Source of the DNA: an uncultured Bacteroidota bacterium
GTDB taxonomy: Bacteria; Bacteroidota; Bacteroidia; UKL13-3
DNA length: 10,660 bases
Direction of reading: 5' to 3'
NCBI GenBank assembly: GCA_903888395.1
Contig: CAISTO010000124.1
Location: 1 to 10,660 of the forward strand
Of this stretch, positions 1 through 7,874 are shown piece after piece. The position numbers and the translations under genes were made by a program. Position 1 is the stretch's first letter. Each line of letters starts with the position of its first letter. A model generated the notes under the pieces. The model did no database searches. It was not told the DNA's origin and was given only the letters and a program-made list of their open reading frames with translations.

Positions 1-3000
1 GAAGAAGCACCATTTATTGATTTATCGAGCAACGGACCAACCCAATGGGATTGGACAATAGATCCACCTTGTATCAGTTGTATTACTGATCCAAATAATG
101 GAATAGCCAATTATTTTATAACAGGAACTGGACAACCAGGACAAAACGTAGCAAGTCCACGACTAGCAGCTTTTGACCCCGGTCAGTTTAAAGTTTGTTT
201 GCGCGTTTGGAATTTACGAGGCATGGATTCTATTTGTAAATCTGATTACATAAAAGTGGTAGAAGGAAATTACATGTGCTCTGGTTCAGGCGGATTTGTA
301 AGTACAAAAGACGAAGGATTTTTATACGGAATCAGTGGTCCTTACCAAACTTATGCGCGTAGCAGCTGGCCAAGTAACTGCCCTGGATTTACCATTGCAC
401 CTTGTGCCGATTCCATTACATTATATGTAGAAAGAATAAAAATGTGGCCAACAGATAGTATTGAAATATTCAATGGCCCAACTATCACATCACCAAGAAT
501 TACTGCCATTGGCGCAAGTTCATCAGGACAAATTCCATTAACTACAGCACAGTCAACCATCAAAGGAGGAAGTTCAATCAGCTTTAAATACAAACCAGGA
601 ACAGGTGCATTGCCATCAAACTACGATTCAGCATCGTTTATTATTAGATGGAAAGCAACTCCTGCAAGTTATCCAAAACCAATTTCTAGAATAGACATTT
701 CGGATACGGTTTATTCAAACCAATTAATTTCATACAAAAACAAATCGACTGGTAAACTAATGAAATACAGTTGGGATACAGATGGAAACGGAATTTATGA
801 TTCAACCACATCAAGCCCAACACGTACATTCTTAATTACAGTACCAACTTTAAAAAATATTTGTATTGTAACTTATAACTGTGTTGGTTCAGACACATCG
901 TGTAAACAAGTAGCATTTTTACCAGTAAATCGTCCACCAATAGCACGTTTTACAGCTGATAAATTTGTAGGATTTAACACCGATACATTCACCATGATAG
1001 ACCAAACTGCTAACGGAGTTGCGGGATGGAGATGGACATTTATACCAGGAGCAGTTCAGTATTTAAACGGAACAACAGCTACTAGTCAAAGCCCACAAGT
1101 ACGTTTAACAAGTCCAGTTCCTTATACTATCAGATTAACAACAACCAATGCATTTGGAATTGACTCTGTTACCAAAGTAGCATTTATCAATGTAAACGCA
1201 TATCAAACACCAGGAACGGGAACAGTATTCTCCACCATTGCAGATGCAACCATGGGAATAAGAAGAGTAAGATTGGCGGGAATAGATAGTACATTTGCAA
1301 ACGCAACAGCACCTTCATTCCAATACATTAATAATACTACTCAAGTTGGAACCATGTACCGTGGAGGAAAATATGCAGTAGTGTTAGATAGACCATCAGC
1401 TGGTTCGCCACTTGACCATAAAATTTGGATTGATAAAAACTACAATGCAAACTTTGAAACGAGTGAATTAGTGTTAAACAAAATAAACAATGGTGATGCA
1501 CAATTAACCGATACCATTATTATTCCAGCAAACCAAGCATATGGAAATACAAGAATGAGAATTGGAATAGATTTAGCAAATTCTACACAATTTAACTCTG
1601 TATATTCAGTAATTGGAATGTTCAAAGATTTCAATGTTTCTATAAAACAAGATAATGTAAAACCAGTAATTAATTTTATTTCAAATGGATCGGGAATTTT
1701 ACCAGTTATAGTTAGAACAGAAATTAATAAAACTTTTGTTGATCCTTGGGTAATTGCAACTGATAATATAGAAGGTGATGTAAGCAATAGAGTTCAAACA
1801 ATTTCAACTCTTGATACAGCCAATATTGGTGTATATAATATCAAATATTTTGTAACTGATTATTCAGGAAACACCTCTGATACATTATACAGAACAGTCA
1901 TTGTAGAGTTAAACAGTACGGGTCCAGTTTTGGTATTAACACCACCTGCAATTTTTACAGTAGAAGTAGGGATTAACCCTACAGAACCTGGCTATACAGC
2001 ATTAGATAATAATGGTAATGATATCAACTCAAATGTAATCACTACCACGAATTTGAACATCAATAAAGTAGGTAATTACATTAAAACATACAGTATTACT
2101 GATGCATTTAACTTTACTAAAACTGCAGTTCGTCAAATTAGAGTTAGAGATACAACAAAACCAGTTTGGGTGAAGAAATTTATTGGTGCAACATACAAAC
2201 ACCAAATCAATACGGTATTTAATCCTTTGGCAATAATCAACTCAACCGACAATTACGATAAATCATTGAGCATTTTGTTTAGCAGCGGTGTAAATCCAAA
2301 TATTAACGGAAAGTACTTTGTAGTTTATAACGTTTCTGATTCTTCTGGAAATGCAGCAACAACATTAACAATACCTGTTGAAGTTTCAGATTTTATTAAA
2401 CCTACCATTACACTTATTGGTAACTTAACTACAGAAGTAGAGGTGTTCTCTACCTTTAGCATTCCTGGCGTAACAGCTACAGACAACTATTGTGCTAGTA
2501 ATACATTGGTAATTGTTAGAACTCCAAATACATTAAGAAATGATACATTAGGAATATTCCCTGTGAAGTTTGTAGTAACAGATTGTGTTGGAAATTCAGA
2601 CAGTATTGTTCGCTTTATAAAAATATCGAAACGCAGTTTGCCAGTTATTACTTTATTAGGAGCAAATCCAATGAATTTACCTCGCTTTAAAGAGTTTCAA
2701 GAGCCAGGATTCATTGTACAAGATAATTATTATCCTAATTTAAAAGCACAAGTTATTTCTGATATTTCAAATTTACGAAATGATGTACCAGGAATTTATT
2801 CAGTTACTTATGTGGTAACTGATCCATCAGGAAACCGTTCGGCTTTAGTTACAAGAAAAGTAAATGTTACCAACACAACTGAAGGCGTAACAGAAAACTT
2901 ATTTGAAAACTATTTCAGCCTGTATCCTTCACCTAACAAAGGGGTATTAAACATTGACATTAAAAGCGAAATTGAGTTTACCTCAATGGATATTTATAAT

Positions 3001-3147
3001 GTTACAGGTCAGTTAGTAGCTAAGTTTGAAAATCAATTACAATCTAAAAATGTATTTGATTTATCGAACCAAAGTAATGGCCTGTATTTTGTAAGAATAA
3101 ACACAGCTAAAGGTGTATTCAGTAAATCATTTGTGATTAGTAAATAA
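1..3147 (+). CDS. Large modular secreted protein with T9SS sorting domain (5' end missing)
   Basis: The frame is open from base 1 to the TAA at 3145-3147 (1048 codons), so the true start lies upstream; a TTG at 199 is internal. Modules in order: end of a PKD-like domain (about 1-264, with NGPTQWDWTID); a CUB-like beta domain (about 274-656, with SIEIFNG and three Cys); two PKD-like domains (670-918 and 931-1197); a GEVED-like domain (about 1225-1650, with WIDKNYNANFE and NTRMRIG, the usual GEVED signature replaced by GMFKD); five DUF5011/HYR-type Ig repeats beginning near 1660, 1921, 2158, 2395 and 2635, each with a D-N/TDxxGN pattern; and a type A T9SS sorting domain (2899-3144, with FSLYPSPNKG and NGLYFVRI). 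The sorting domain should direct export through the outer membrane and surface anchoring or release. No catalytic domain is visible, so an adhesin or matrix role is inferred. It stands alone and converges on the cold-shock gene. Confidence 0.93.
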   Translation, partial: EEAPFIDLSSNGPTQWDWTIDPPCISCITDPNNGIANYFITGTGQPGQNVASPRLAAFDPGQFKVCLRVWNLRGMDSICKSDYIKVVEGNYMCSGSGGFVSTKDEGFLYGISGPYQTYARSSWPSNCPGFTIAPCADSITLYVERIKMWPTDSIEIFNGPTITSPRITAIGASSSGQIPLTTAQSTIKGGSSISFKYKPGTGALPSNYDSASFIIRWKATPASYPKPISRIDISDTVYSNQLISYKNKSTGKLMKYSWDTDGNGIYDSTTSSPTRTFLITVPTLKNICIVTYNCVGSDTSCKQVAFLPVNRPPIARFTADKFVGFNTDTFTMIDQTANGVAGWRWTFIPGAVQYLNGTTATSQSPQVRLTSPVPYTIRLTTTNAFGIDSVTKVAFINVNAYQTPGTGTVFSTIADATMGIRRVRLAGIDSTFANATAPSFQYINNTTQVGTMYRGGKYAVVLDRPSAGSPLDHKIWIDKNYNANFETSELVLNKINNGDAQLTDTIIIPANQAYGNTRMRIGIDLANSTQFNSVYSVIGMFKDFNVSIKQDNVKPVINFISNGSGILPVIVRTEINKTFVDPWVIATDNIEGDVSNRVQTISTLDTANIGVYNIKYFVTDYSGNTSDTLYRTVIVELNSTGPVLVLTPPAIFTVEVGINPTEPGYTALDNNGNDINSNVITTTNLNINKVGNYIKTYSITDAFNFTKTAVRQIRVRDTTKPVWVKKFIGATYKHQINTVFNPLAIINSTDNYDKSLSILFSSGVNPNINGKYFVVYNVSDSSGNAATTLTIPVEVSDFIKPTITLIGNLTTEVEVFSTFSIPGVTATDNYCASNTLVIVRTPNTLRNDTLGIFPVKFVVTDCVGNSDSIVRFIKISKRSLPVITLLGANPMNLPRFKEFQEPGFIVQDNYYPNLKAQVISDISNLRNDVPGIYSVTYVVTDPSGNRSALVTRKVNVTNTTEGVTENLFENYFSLYPSPNKGVLNIDIKSEIEFTSMDIYNVTGQLVAKFENQLQSKNVFDLSNQSNGLYFVRINTAKGVFSKSFVISK
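1660..2871 (+). repeat. Five tandem DUF5011-type Ig-like protein repeats
   Basis: Five diverged units of about 76-87 codons start near 1660, 1921, 2158, 2395 and 2635. Each opens with a K/G/L-P-x-(I/L/W) strand, has a mid-repeat A-T-D-N or equivalent, and closes with a G-x-Y/F-x-V-x-Y/F-x-V-x-D-x-x-G-N strand pair. The units are well diverged at DNA level, so they look like old, stable repeats rather than recent expansions. In known proteins such repeats form rod-like stalks. Confidence 0.8.
2899..3144 (+). other. Type IX secretion C-terminal sorting domain (type A)
   Basis: The last 82 codons of the exoprotein form a typical Por-secretion-system tail: an LFENYFSLYPSPNKG entry, a DIYNVTGQLV strand, a DLSNQSNGLYFVRI strand and a final KSFVISK. 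In Bacteroidota this domain is recognised by the T9SS translocon and removed at the cell surface. It is the strongest phylum marker in the window. Confidence 0.93.
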
Positions 3148-3155
3148 TTCACAAA

Positions 3156-3187
3156 AGTTCAGTCAAAGTTTCAACTTTGACTGAACT
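3156..3187. terminator. Perfect 14-bp inverted repeat just after the exoprotein gene
   Basis: AGTTCAGTCAAAGT at 3156-3169 is exactly complementary to 3174-3187, with a TTCA loop. It lies 8 nt after the stop codon at 3147. On the plus strand no T-run follows, so it is not a textbook intrinsic terminator for the exoprotein. On the minus strand a short TTTTGTG follows, so it could be a back-up terminator for the cold-shock gene, or a 3'-end mRNA stabiliser. Confidence 0.6.
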
Positions 3188-3197
3188 ATATAAACAT

Positions 3198-3234
3198 AAA
3201 AAAGCCGACTCAATAAATTTGAGTCGGCTTTTTT
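3198..3234. terminator. Strong bidirectional intrinsic terminator
   Basis: A 16-bp stem (3198-3213 with 3219-3234) has a GC-rich core GCCGACTC/GAGTCGGC, a 5-nt loop, and A6 and T6 flanks that give a T-run on either strand. It sits between the convergent exoprotein stop (3147) and cold-shock stop (3266), so it should end transcription from both sides. Confidence 0.92.
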
Positions 3235-3265
3235 ATTTAATAACTATATGGATTAAAAAAATAAA

Positions 3266-3796
3266 CTAAACAGTTTTTTCTTCATCACCAACTATTATTG
3301 GTTGAACTTCTTCAACTACAACAACTGGTTTTACTTTCTCTACTACCTCAATTTTTACTTTAACGGCATTAGCACCTTTGTGAGTCATTTCAACTTCAAA
3401 TGATACCTTATCGCCTTCTTTAACTTGTTCTACTAAGCCATTAACGTGTACAAAAACACTGTCTTGACTTTTCAAATCTTTTATAAAACCATAGCCTTTT
3501 GATTCGTTAAAAAAGGTAATAACACCTTTACGAATTAAATCAGCCGGTTCTTGCGCTGCTTGTTTTACAACACCAATTACCATGTCTTCAGCTATAGCAA
3601 CTCTGCGTTTTTTAGGATCAGGAGGAGTGTTGGTAATATTACCATTTTCGTCAACATAAGCCATCATGTCTTCTAAACTTTGGCCTTTAACAGCACTGGC
3701 TTTACGTTCCTCTCTCTTTTCTTCTTTTTCTTTTCTCTTCTTAAGTTTAAGCTTTTCTTTTTCTTTTTTACTGAATGTTTCTTGCGATTTAGCCAT
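3266..3796 (-). CDS. Cold-shock-domain protein with charged N-terminal tail
   Basis: A 176-residue protein. Residues 9-33 are almost entirely Lys, Glu and Arg and probably form a charged helix. Residues 46-64 carry YVDENGNITNTPPDPKKR, a stretch seen in Bacteroidota cold-shock-domain proteins. Residues 89-150 form one CspA-type OB fold with RNP1 KGYGFI (100-105) and RNP2 VFVHV (114-118), the aromatic-rich single-strand RNA/DNA-binding motifs. The tail (151-176) alternates Val-rich and acidic residues. The role is inferred to be a cytoplasmic nucleic-acid chaperone, or a translation or ribosome-associated factor. It is much longer than the roughly 70-residue CspA, so cold induction cannot be assumed. 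The gene is monocistronic, with an AT-rich 227-bp upstream gap and the shared bidirectional terminator downstream. The ATG at 3796 is the natural start. Confidence 0.93.
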   Translation of the reverse strand: MAKSQETFSKKEKEKLKLKKRKEKEEKREERKASAVKGQSLEDMMAYVDENGNITNTPPDPKKRRVAIAEDMVIGVVKQAAQEPADLIRKGVITFFNESKGYGFIKDLKSQDSVFVHVNGLVEQVKEGDKVSFEVEMTHKGANAVKVKIEVVEKVKPVVVVEEVQPIIVGDEEKTV

Positions 3797-3888
3797 TATT
3801 TATTGTTTATTGTTTAAAGCCAAAATTGTTTTACAATAGCAAGGCTTAAAATAAACACTTTTTGACTTTGTAAAAAAATATAGGTCGC

Positions 3889-3922
3889 CAAATGTATGCT
3901 TTAAAAATGTTTTTATTTGCAA
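3889..3922 (-). promoter_or_regulatory. Candidate Bacteroidota promoter for the cold-shock gene
   Basis: Read on the minus strand, TACATTTG (3896 to 3889) matches the phylum -7 consensus TAnnTTTG exactly. A TTG (3922 to 3920) lies 23 nt upstream, at the long edge of the spacing reported for Flavobacterium-type promoters. Transcription would begin about 85 nt before the ATG. The region is AT-rich, so a chance match is possible. Confidence 0.4.
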
Positions 3923-4023
3923 ATCAGACAAATATTTTATTTTTTAAGGTTTTTTCTCCTGTTTTTAAATTAATACGAGTCTATTGCAAAGCAATATTTA
4001 AAATTAAACTCGAAATACACTTC

Positions 4024-4872
4024 CTAATATTCATAAAAACCTTTTCCAGATTTTCGGCCATATAATCCAGCATCTACTTTTTGTTGTTGAATGCGGTTGG
4101 GCCTGAATTTAGCATCTTGGTTAAATAAATGATACATGGAAGTAGTAACCGACAAATTGGTGTCAACCCCAATTAAATCCATTAACTTAAATGGCCCCAT
4201 TTTAAATCCTGAACTTTCTAATAAAGCGTCAATGTCTTCAAATGTGGCAACTTGTTCTTCTAATATTTTTAAACCTTCTACATAATAATGCCTAGCCACT
4301 CGGTTAACTATAAAACCAGGTGCATCGGCAGCCATTACGCAGGTTTTGCCCATGTTTTCTATGAATGCTTTGCAATGCAATGCCACTTGATTATTACTTT
4401 GCGCACCAATAATTATTTCTACCAATTTCATAACAGGAGCGGGGTTAAAAAAATGAATGCCAATAACCCTTTCTGGATGAGGAATTTTTGCTGCTATTTG
4501 TGTAATAGGAATAGAGGAAGTATTGCTTGCCAATATACAATCAGGCGAGTTAATAGCAGCTACTTTGTTAAAAAAATCGTGTTTAATATCCAAGCGTTCA
4601 ATCACAGCTTCAATAATTAAATCGGCAATAACCTCGTTAATATTTGTTGTAAAATGCAAAAGTGATAAAGTAGTTTCTTTCTTTTCGGCCGCTAGTTTTC
4701 CTTTTTCCACCAAAAACTGTAAACCTTTATCAATACTGGTTTTTGCTTTGTCTAAAACCGATTGATTGATATCGAACAAAATGGTTTTAAAGCCTGCATT
4801 GGCAGTAACTTGCGCTATTCCTGCACCCATGGTTCCTGCGCCTGCTATGGCTATTGTTTTTATATCTTTCAT
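4024..4872 (-). CDS. hbd: 3-hydroxyacyl-CoA (3-hydroxybutyryl-CoA) dehydrogenase
   Basis: A 282-residue NAD-dependent dehydrogenase of the HBD/PaaH/FadB family, full length for the stand-alone short form (about 280). It interconverts 3-hydroxyacyl-CoA and 3-oxoacyl-CoA in the cytoplasm. The Rossmann fold starts at once, with GAGTMG at 11-16 and the NAD-ribose-binding Asp34 in LFD. The catalytic set is present: Ser119 in NTSS, His140 and Glu152 in GIHFFNPAPVMKLVE, and Asn190 in GFIVNR. The C-terminal dimerisation domain has GPFKLMDLIGVD and ends YGRKSGKGFYEY. I start at the ATG at 4872, not the TTG one codon earlier, because it gives the usual MKDIKTIAIAGAG start. It follows the E1 gene by 11 nt, so it is co-transcribed. 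Chain-length preference cannot be read from the sequence; hydroxyadipyl-CoA dehydrogenase (paaH) is an alternative. Confidence 0.9.
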   Translation of the reverse strand: MKDIKTIAIAGAGTMGAGIAQVTANAGFKTILFDINQSVLDKAKTSIDKGLQFLVEKGKLAAEKKETTLSLLHFTTNINEVIADLIIEAVIERLDIKHDFFNKVAAINSPDCILASNTSSIPITQIAAKIPHPERVIGIHFFNPAPVMKLVEIIIGAQSNNQVALHCKAFIENMGKTCVMAADAPGFIVNRVARHYYVEGLKILEEQVATFEDIDALLESSGFKMGPFKLMDLIGVDTNLSVTTSMYHLFNQDAKFRPNRIQQQKVDAGLYGRKSGKGFYEY

Positions 4873-4883
4873 CAAATTATTTT

Positions 4884-6902
4884 CTAAAAATTCACTAAAT
4901 TATCTAAGTCAGTTTTAAAGCGTTCTTTGGGTAAAAAGTTTTGCTCTAAATCTAAATTAAACGGAACTGGACTATCCAAACTTGCTGTTCTTATTACAGG
5001 CGCATCTAAATATTGGAAACAATGTTGCGCTATATGCGCAGCTATTTCCGCACCTACACCACCAGTTAAAGTATCTTCGTGTAACACAATTACTTTTCCT
5101 GTTTTCTTAACACTTTGCTCCACCGCATTTTTATCCCAGGGTAAAAGTGTTCTTAAATCTATAATATCGGCATCAATATTCTTTTCAGTACAATGTTTTA
5201 AAGCCCAATGAACGCCTGCACCATAAGTAATGATCGACACATCATTTCCAGCTCTTGCTATGCGAGCAGGACCAATTTCCAACATGTAATAATCGTCAAA
5301 AACATCTTCCTCTAATTCTACATTTCTGTATAAGTTTTTATGTTCAAAATACAACACCGGATTTGGATCATTGATGGCTGCTGTTAATAATCCTTTTGCA
5401 TCGCTTGGCGTACTTGGATAAACAATTTTTAAACCTGGAACATGAAAAAACCAAGCTTCATTACTTTGTGAGTGAAAAGGCCCAGCGCCCATTCCCGCTC
5501 CAGTTGGCATGCGAACTACCACATCGGCTTGTTGGCCCCAACGGTAAAACGATTTAGCTAAATTATTGACTATTTGATTGAAACCAACACTTACAAAATC
5601 GGCAAATTGCATTTCTACCATTGCCTTCATTTTCTTTATTGATAAACCGTAACCAGCGCCCAAAATTGCGCTTTCACATAAAGGAGTATTTCTTACCCTT
5701 CCTTTTCCAAATTGTTCTAAAAACCCTTGCGTAATTTTAAAAACTCCACCATATTCAGCAATATCTTGGCCCATTAACACCAGGTTATCATGCTTTTCCA
5801 TGCTTTGACGAAGTCCATCACTGATGGCATCTACTAAGCGTTTTTTTGAAGTTTTATTAGTAGCAGGAGGGGTAATTACATGTTGCATATTTCCATATGA
5901 AACACTTGCTGGCAAATTTATTATTTGATAAATATCGGCTAATTCAGTTGCTGTATTTGCTATTACATCTGGTTCTTCTAAAACCTCTTCCACACCTAAA
6001 TCAATTTCGTTTTTAATAGCTGCTCGAAACTCATTGATCATGTCATAAGTTAACACTTGTTGTTCTAACAAATAACGTTCGTAGTTAACAACAGGATCTT
6101 TTTTACCCCAAATTTCAAATAATTCTTGCGGAACATATTTTACACCCGATGCTTCTTCATGTCCACGCATTCTGAAGGTAATGCATTCTAATAAAACCGG
6201 ACGAGGATTATTTCTTATTGACTCTGCCAAACCTTTGATCGTATCATATACTTCTAAAATATTGTTTCCATCTATTCTGTAAGCTTCTACACCATATCCA
6301 ACACCTTTATCTACAAAACTTTTAAATTTAAATTGCTCGTTACTTGGCGTTGAAAGTCCGTAACCATTGTTTTCTATTAAAAAAATAACTGGCAATTGCC
6401 AAACGGCAGCAGTATTAATGGCTTCATGAAAATCGCCTTCGCTTGCCCCACCATCGCCACTAAAAACCACGGTAACTTTTTTCTCATTTTGTAATTTATT
6501 GGCTAGCGCAATGCCATCGGCCACACCAAGCATGGCACCCAATTGCGAAATCATTCCAACAATGTGATACTCGTTTGTTCCAAAGTGAAATGAGCGTTCG
6601 CGGCCTTTGGTAAATCCGTTTGGCTTACCTTGCCACTGACTAAATAGTTTGTTAAAAGGAATATTTCTTCCTGTAAAAACGCCCAAATTTCGGTGTAATG
6701 GTAAAATATATTCATCGTTATGAAGTGCTTTTACACAACCTACGCTGATGGCTTCTTGTCCAATTCCACTGAACCATTTGCTTACTTTTCCCTGACGTAG
6801 AAGAATTAACATTTTCTCTTCTATCATTCTAGGTTTTAAAATGGTTTTATATAAATCAATTAGCAGCTCATTGCTGTAATTTTTTCTGTTGAATTGTAAC
6901 AT
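4884..6902 (-). CDS. Fused E1 alpha/beta 2-oxoacid dehydrogenase (thiamine diphosphate)
   Basis: A single 672-residue chain carrying both E1 halves of a pyruvate or branched-chain 2-oxoacid dehydrogenase complex. It decarboxylates a 2-oxoacid and passes the acyl group to lipoyl-E2. The alpha half (about 10-320) has the TPP motif GDGGASEGDFHEA to ENN (149-179). After a linker (about 320-350) comes the beta half (about 352-672) with LCES (408-411), GAGPFHSQSNEAW (about 472-484), VYPSTPSDAKGL and the C-terminal transketolase domain with VLHED. I prefer the ATG at 6902 over the one at 6962: the family begins near the LQFNRKNYSNELL segment, and the extra 20 residues are not family-like. The substrate is not determined. 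Co-transcription with the hydroxyacyl-CoA dehydrogenase, and the absence of E2/E3 genes beside it, favour a branched-chain (2-oxoisovalerate) role by inference. The loop RGHEEASG differs from the phosphorylated loop of mitochondrial E1 alpha. Confidence 0.92.
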   Translation of the reverse strand: MLQFNRKNYSNELLIDLYKTILKPRMIEEKMLILLRQGKVSKWFSGIGQEAISVGCVKALHNDEYILPLHRNLGVFTGRNIPFNKLFSQWQGKPNGFTKGRERSFHFGTNEYHIVGMISQLGAMLGVADGIALANKLQNEKKVTVVFSGDGGASEGDFHEAINTAAVWQLPVIFLIENNGYGLSTPSNEQFKFKSFVDKGVGYGVEAYRIDGNNILEVYDTIKGLAESIRNNPRPVLLECITFRMRGHEEASGVKYVPQELFEIWGKKDPVVNYERYLLEQQVLTYDMINEFRAAIKNEIDLGVEEVLEEPDVIANTATELADIYQIINLPASVSYGNMQHVITPPATNKTSKKRLVDAISDGLRQSMEKHDNLVLMGQDIAEYGGVFKITQGFLEQFGKGRVRNTPLCESAILGAGYGLSIKKMKAMVEMQFADFVSVGFNQIVNNLAKSFYRWGQQADVVVRMPTGAGMGAGPFHSQSNEAWFFHVPGLKIVYPSTPSDAKGLLTAAINDPNPVLYFEHKNLYRNVELEEDVFDDYYMLEIGPARIARAGNDVSIITYGAGVHWALKHCTEKNIDADIIDLRTLLPWDKNAVEQSVKKTGKVIVLHEDTLTGGVGAEIAAHIAQHCFQYLDAPVIRTASLDSPVPFNLDLEQNFLPKERFKTDLDNLVNF

Positions 6903-7104
6903 ATAATTTTGTTTACTAAAAAGTGCTTGCGAAAATAGTAATAATGTTTTTATTTGATGCACTAAAGTTTATTAAGCTTTTAAAGATTTGTAATTATAAA
7001 TGTTTAGTAAATCCAATCGAAAAATTAAAGCTATCGCCTAAAACAATAATAGTAGAAATTTTAAAGACCTAGTTTTATATATGACTAAGAACTTAATAAA
7101 TCAC

Positions 7105-7566
7105 TTATTCTATAAAATCAAATAAATATTTACTATCAAATGCAATGTTGAAGTTTTTTAAAAGTTCAAGGTATTCATCTTTAAAAGTATGTGTTTTGTG
7201 ATGCTGCTCCTGATTAACAATGTATTTTATAACATTATCGCGTTGCGAATGTGAGTATGAAAATGCTCCATAGCCTTCTTGCCAACTGAATTTACCTTGA
7301 ACTAATTTATTGTCATTTATCCATTTTGAAGATGACGATTTAAGCATCTGCATTTGTTTTGAAACACTCATTGTAACTGGTAATTCAAAAAACACGTGAA
7401 CATGGTCTTTCCAACCATTGACAGCCAATGGAAACGAATCATCGTTTTTTAAAATACCCAACATATAGCGGTGTAAATCGTCACGAAAATTAGGAGTAAT
7501 TAAATTTTCTCGCCCTTTAACTGCAAATACGCAGTGAATGTTTAATTGTGAATAGGTATTTGCCAT
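7105..7566 (-). mobile_element. tnpA: IS200/REP-associated-type Y1 HUH transposase
   Basis: A 153-residue protein, the normal full length for an IS200-type TnpA. The metal-binding HUH motif is HVH at 55-57 in KDHVHVFFELP. The catalytic tyrosine is Tyr115 in NVIKYIVNQEQHHK, and the family-typical WQEGYGAFSYSHSQ is at 95-108. The frame is uninterrupted, so the enzyme may be active. Such enzymes cut and join single-stranded DNA at hairpins. No TnpB/IscB partner is present. A set of short palindromes lies about 80-320 bp upstream of its start, which is the arrangement of REP-associated tyrosine transposases. Overall sequence style (QEGYGAFSYS, YIxNQxxHH) is closest to the Bacteroidota IS200/IS605 group, so plain IS200 is the alternative. 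No clear IS end hairpin was found directly downstream in 6963-7104. Confidence 0.88.
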
Positions 7567-7653
7567 ATTTTCGATTAATTTATTTGTTGTTTTTTAAAAT
7601 AGGTTTGCTCTAATAGTGCATGCTTTTTAGTTATTTTTTTGTTCTGTTACCCT

Positions 7654-7678
7654 AGGAAATCCCTACGGGATTGCTTTT
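7654..7678. repeat. REP-like repeat, type A, copy 1
   Basis: The 25 bp match copy 2 at 7755-7779 base for base. The core is the palindrome AATCCC TAC GGGATT (6-bp stem, 3-nt loop), followed by GCTTTT. Similarity extends about 7 bp to the left (TTACC-TA) with one indel. Confidence 0.85.
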
Positions 7679-7708
7679 ATTCTGTTTCTTTCTTGCTACA
7701 ATAAGACC

Positions 7709-7721
7709 GCCCATACTGGGC
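7709..7721. repeat. REP-like palindrome, type B, copy 1
   Basis: GCCCA TAC TGGGC forms a 5-bp stem with the same TAC loop as type A. It is enclosed by outer arms ACAATA (7698-7703) and TATTGT (7726-7731), which could extend the hairpin after an internal bulge. Confidence 0.7.
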
Positions 7722-7754
7722 TTTATATTGTTCATACTTTACATTTTTACCATA

Positions 7755-7779
7755 AGGAAATCCCTACGGGATTGCTTTT
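7755..7779. repeat. REP-like repeat, type A, copy 2
   Basis: Exact 25-bp copy of 7654-7678, offset 101 bp. Its left flank TACCATAAGG (7748-7757) also pairs with CCTTATGGTA at 7836-7845. Confidence 0.85.
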
Positions 7780-7820
7780 GTTTTAAATTATTTCATTGTC
7801 TTCCTTCATTTGAATTTATT

Positions 7821-7833
7821 GCCCCATCTGGGC
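7821..7833. repeat. REP-like palindrome, type B, copy 2
   Basis: GCCC-CATCT-GGGC is a variant of the type B hairpin at 7709-7721, followed at once by AG and the inverted CCTTATGGTA arm. Confidence 0.65.
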
Positions 7834-7874
7834 AGCCTTATGGTAGAAAAAACCCAAAATTAAAGCGAATCAAA

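Larger units (their letters stand above)
7748..7845. repeat. 10-bp perfect inverted repeat enclosing an A-B palindrome pair
   Basis: TACCATAAGG (7748-7757) and CCTTATGGTA (7836-7845) are exact reverse complements. The pairing can extend with T5 (7744-7748) against an A-run (7847-7852) with a one-base bulge. The enclosed segment of about 100 bp holds one type A and one type B hairpin, so as single-stranded DNA or RNA it could fold into a cruciform-like structure. Confidence 0.7.

Noticed and set aside
199..201. TTG at 199 as the start of the exoprotein
   Set aside because: The frame is open to base 1 and the upstream codons encode the body of a PKD-like domain, so the gene clearly begins outside the window.
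3976..4012. Nested hairpin (GAGT...ACTC with inner ATTGC-AAA-GCAAT) after the hydroxyacyl-CoA dehydrogenase gene as a terminator
   Set aside because: No T-run follows on the minus strand and the outer arms are only 4-5 bp, so it is not a supported terminator.
6903..6962. Upstream ATG at 6962 as the start of the E1 fusion
   Set aside because: The extra 20 residues are not family-like, and a 7-of-8 -7-like box (minus strand TATTTTCG, 6937-6930) falls inside them; the ATG at 6902 fits better, though this is not proven.
6963..7104. IS200-type end hairpin downstream of the transposase
   Set aside because: Only weak AT-rich pairings such as AAAG/CTTT are visible; nothing distinct enough to mark an element end.
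7654..7779. Two identical 25-bp repeats as a CRISPR fragment
   Set aside because: Only two copies, with a 76-bp gap that itself contains another palindrome, and no cas genes. The REP-like explanation fits better.
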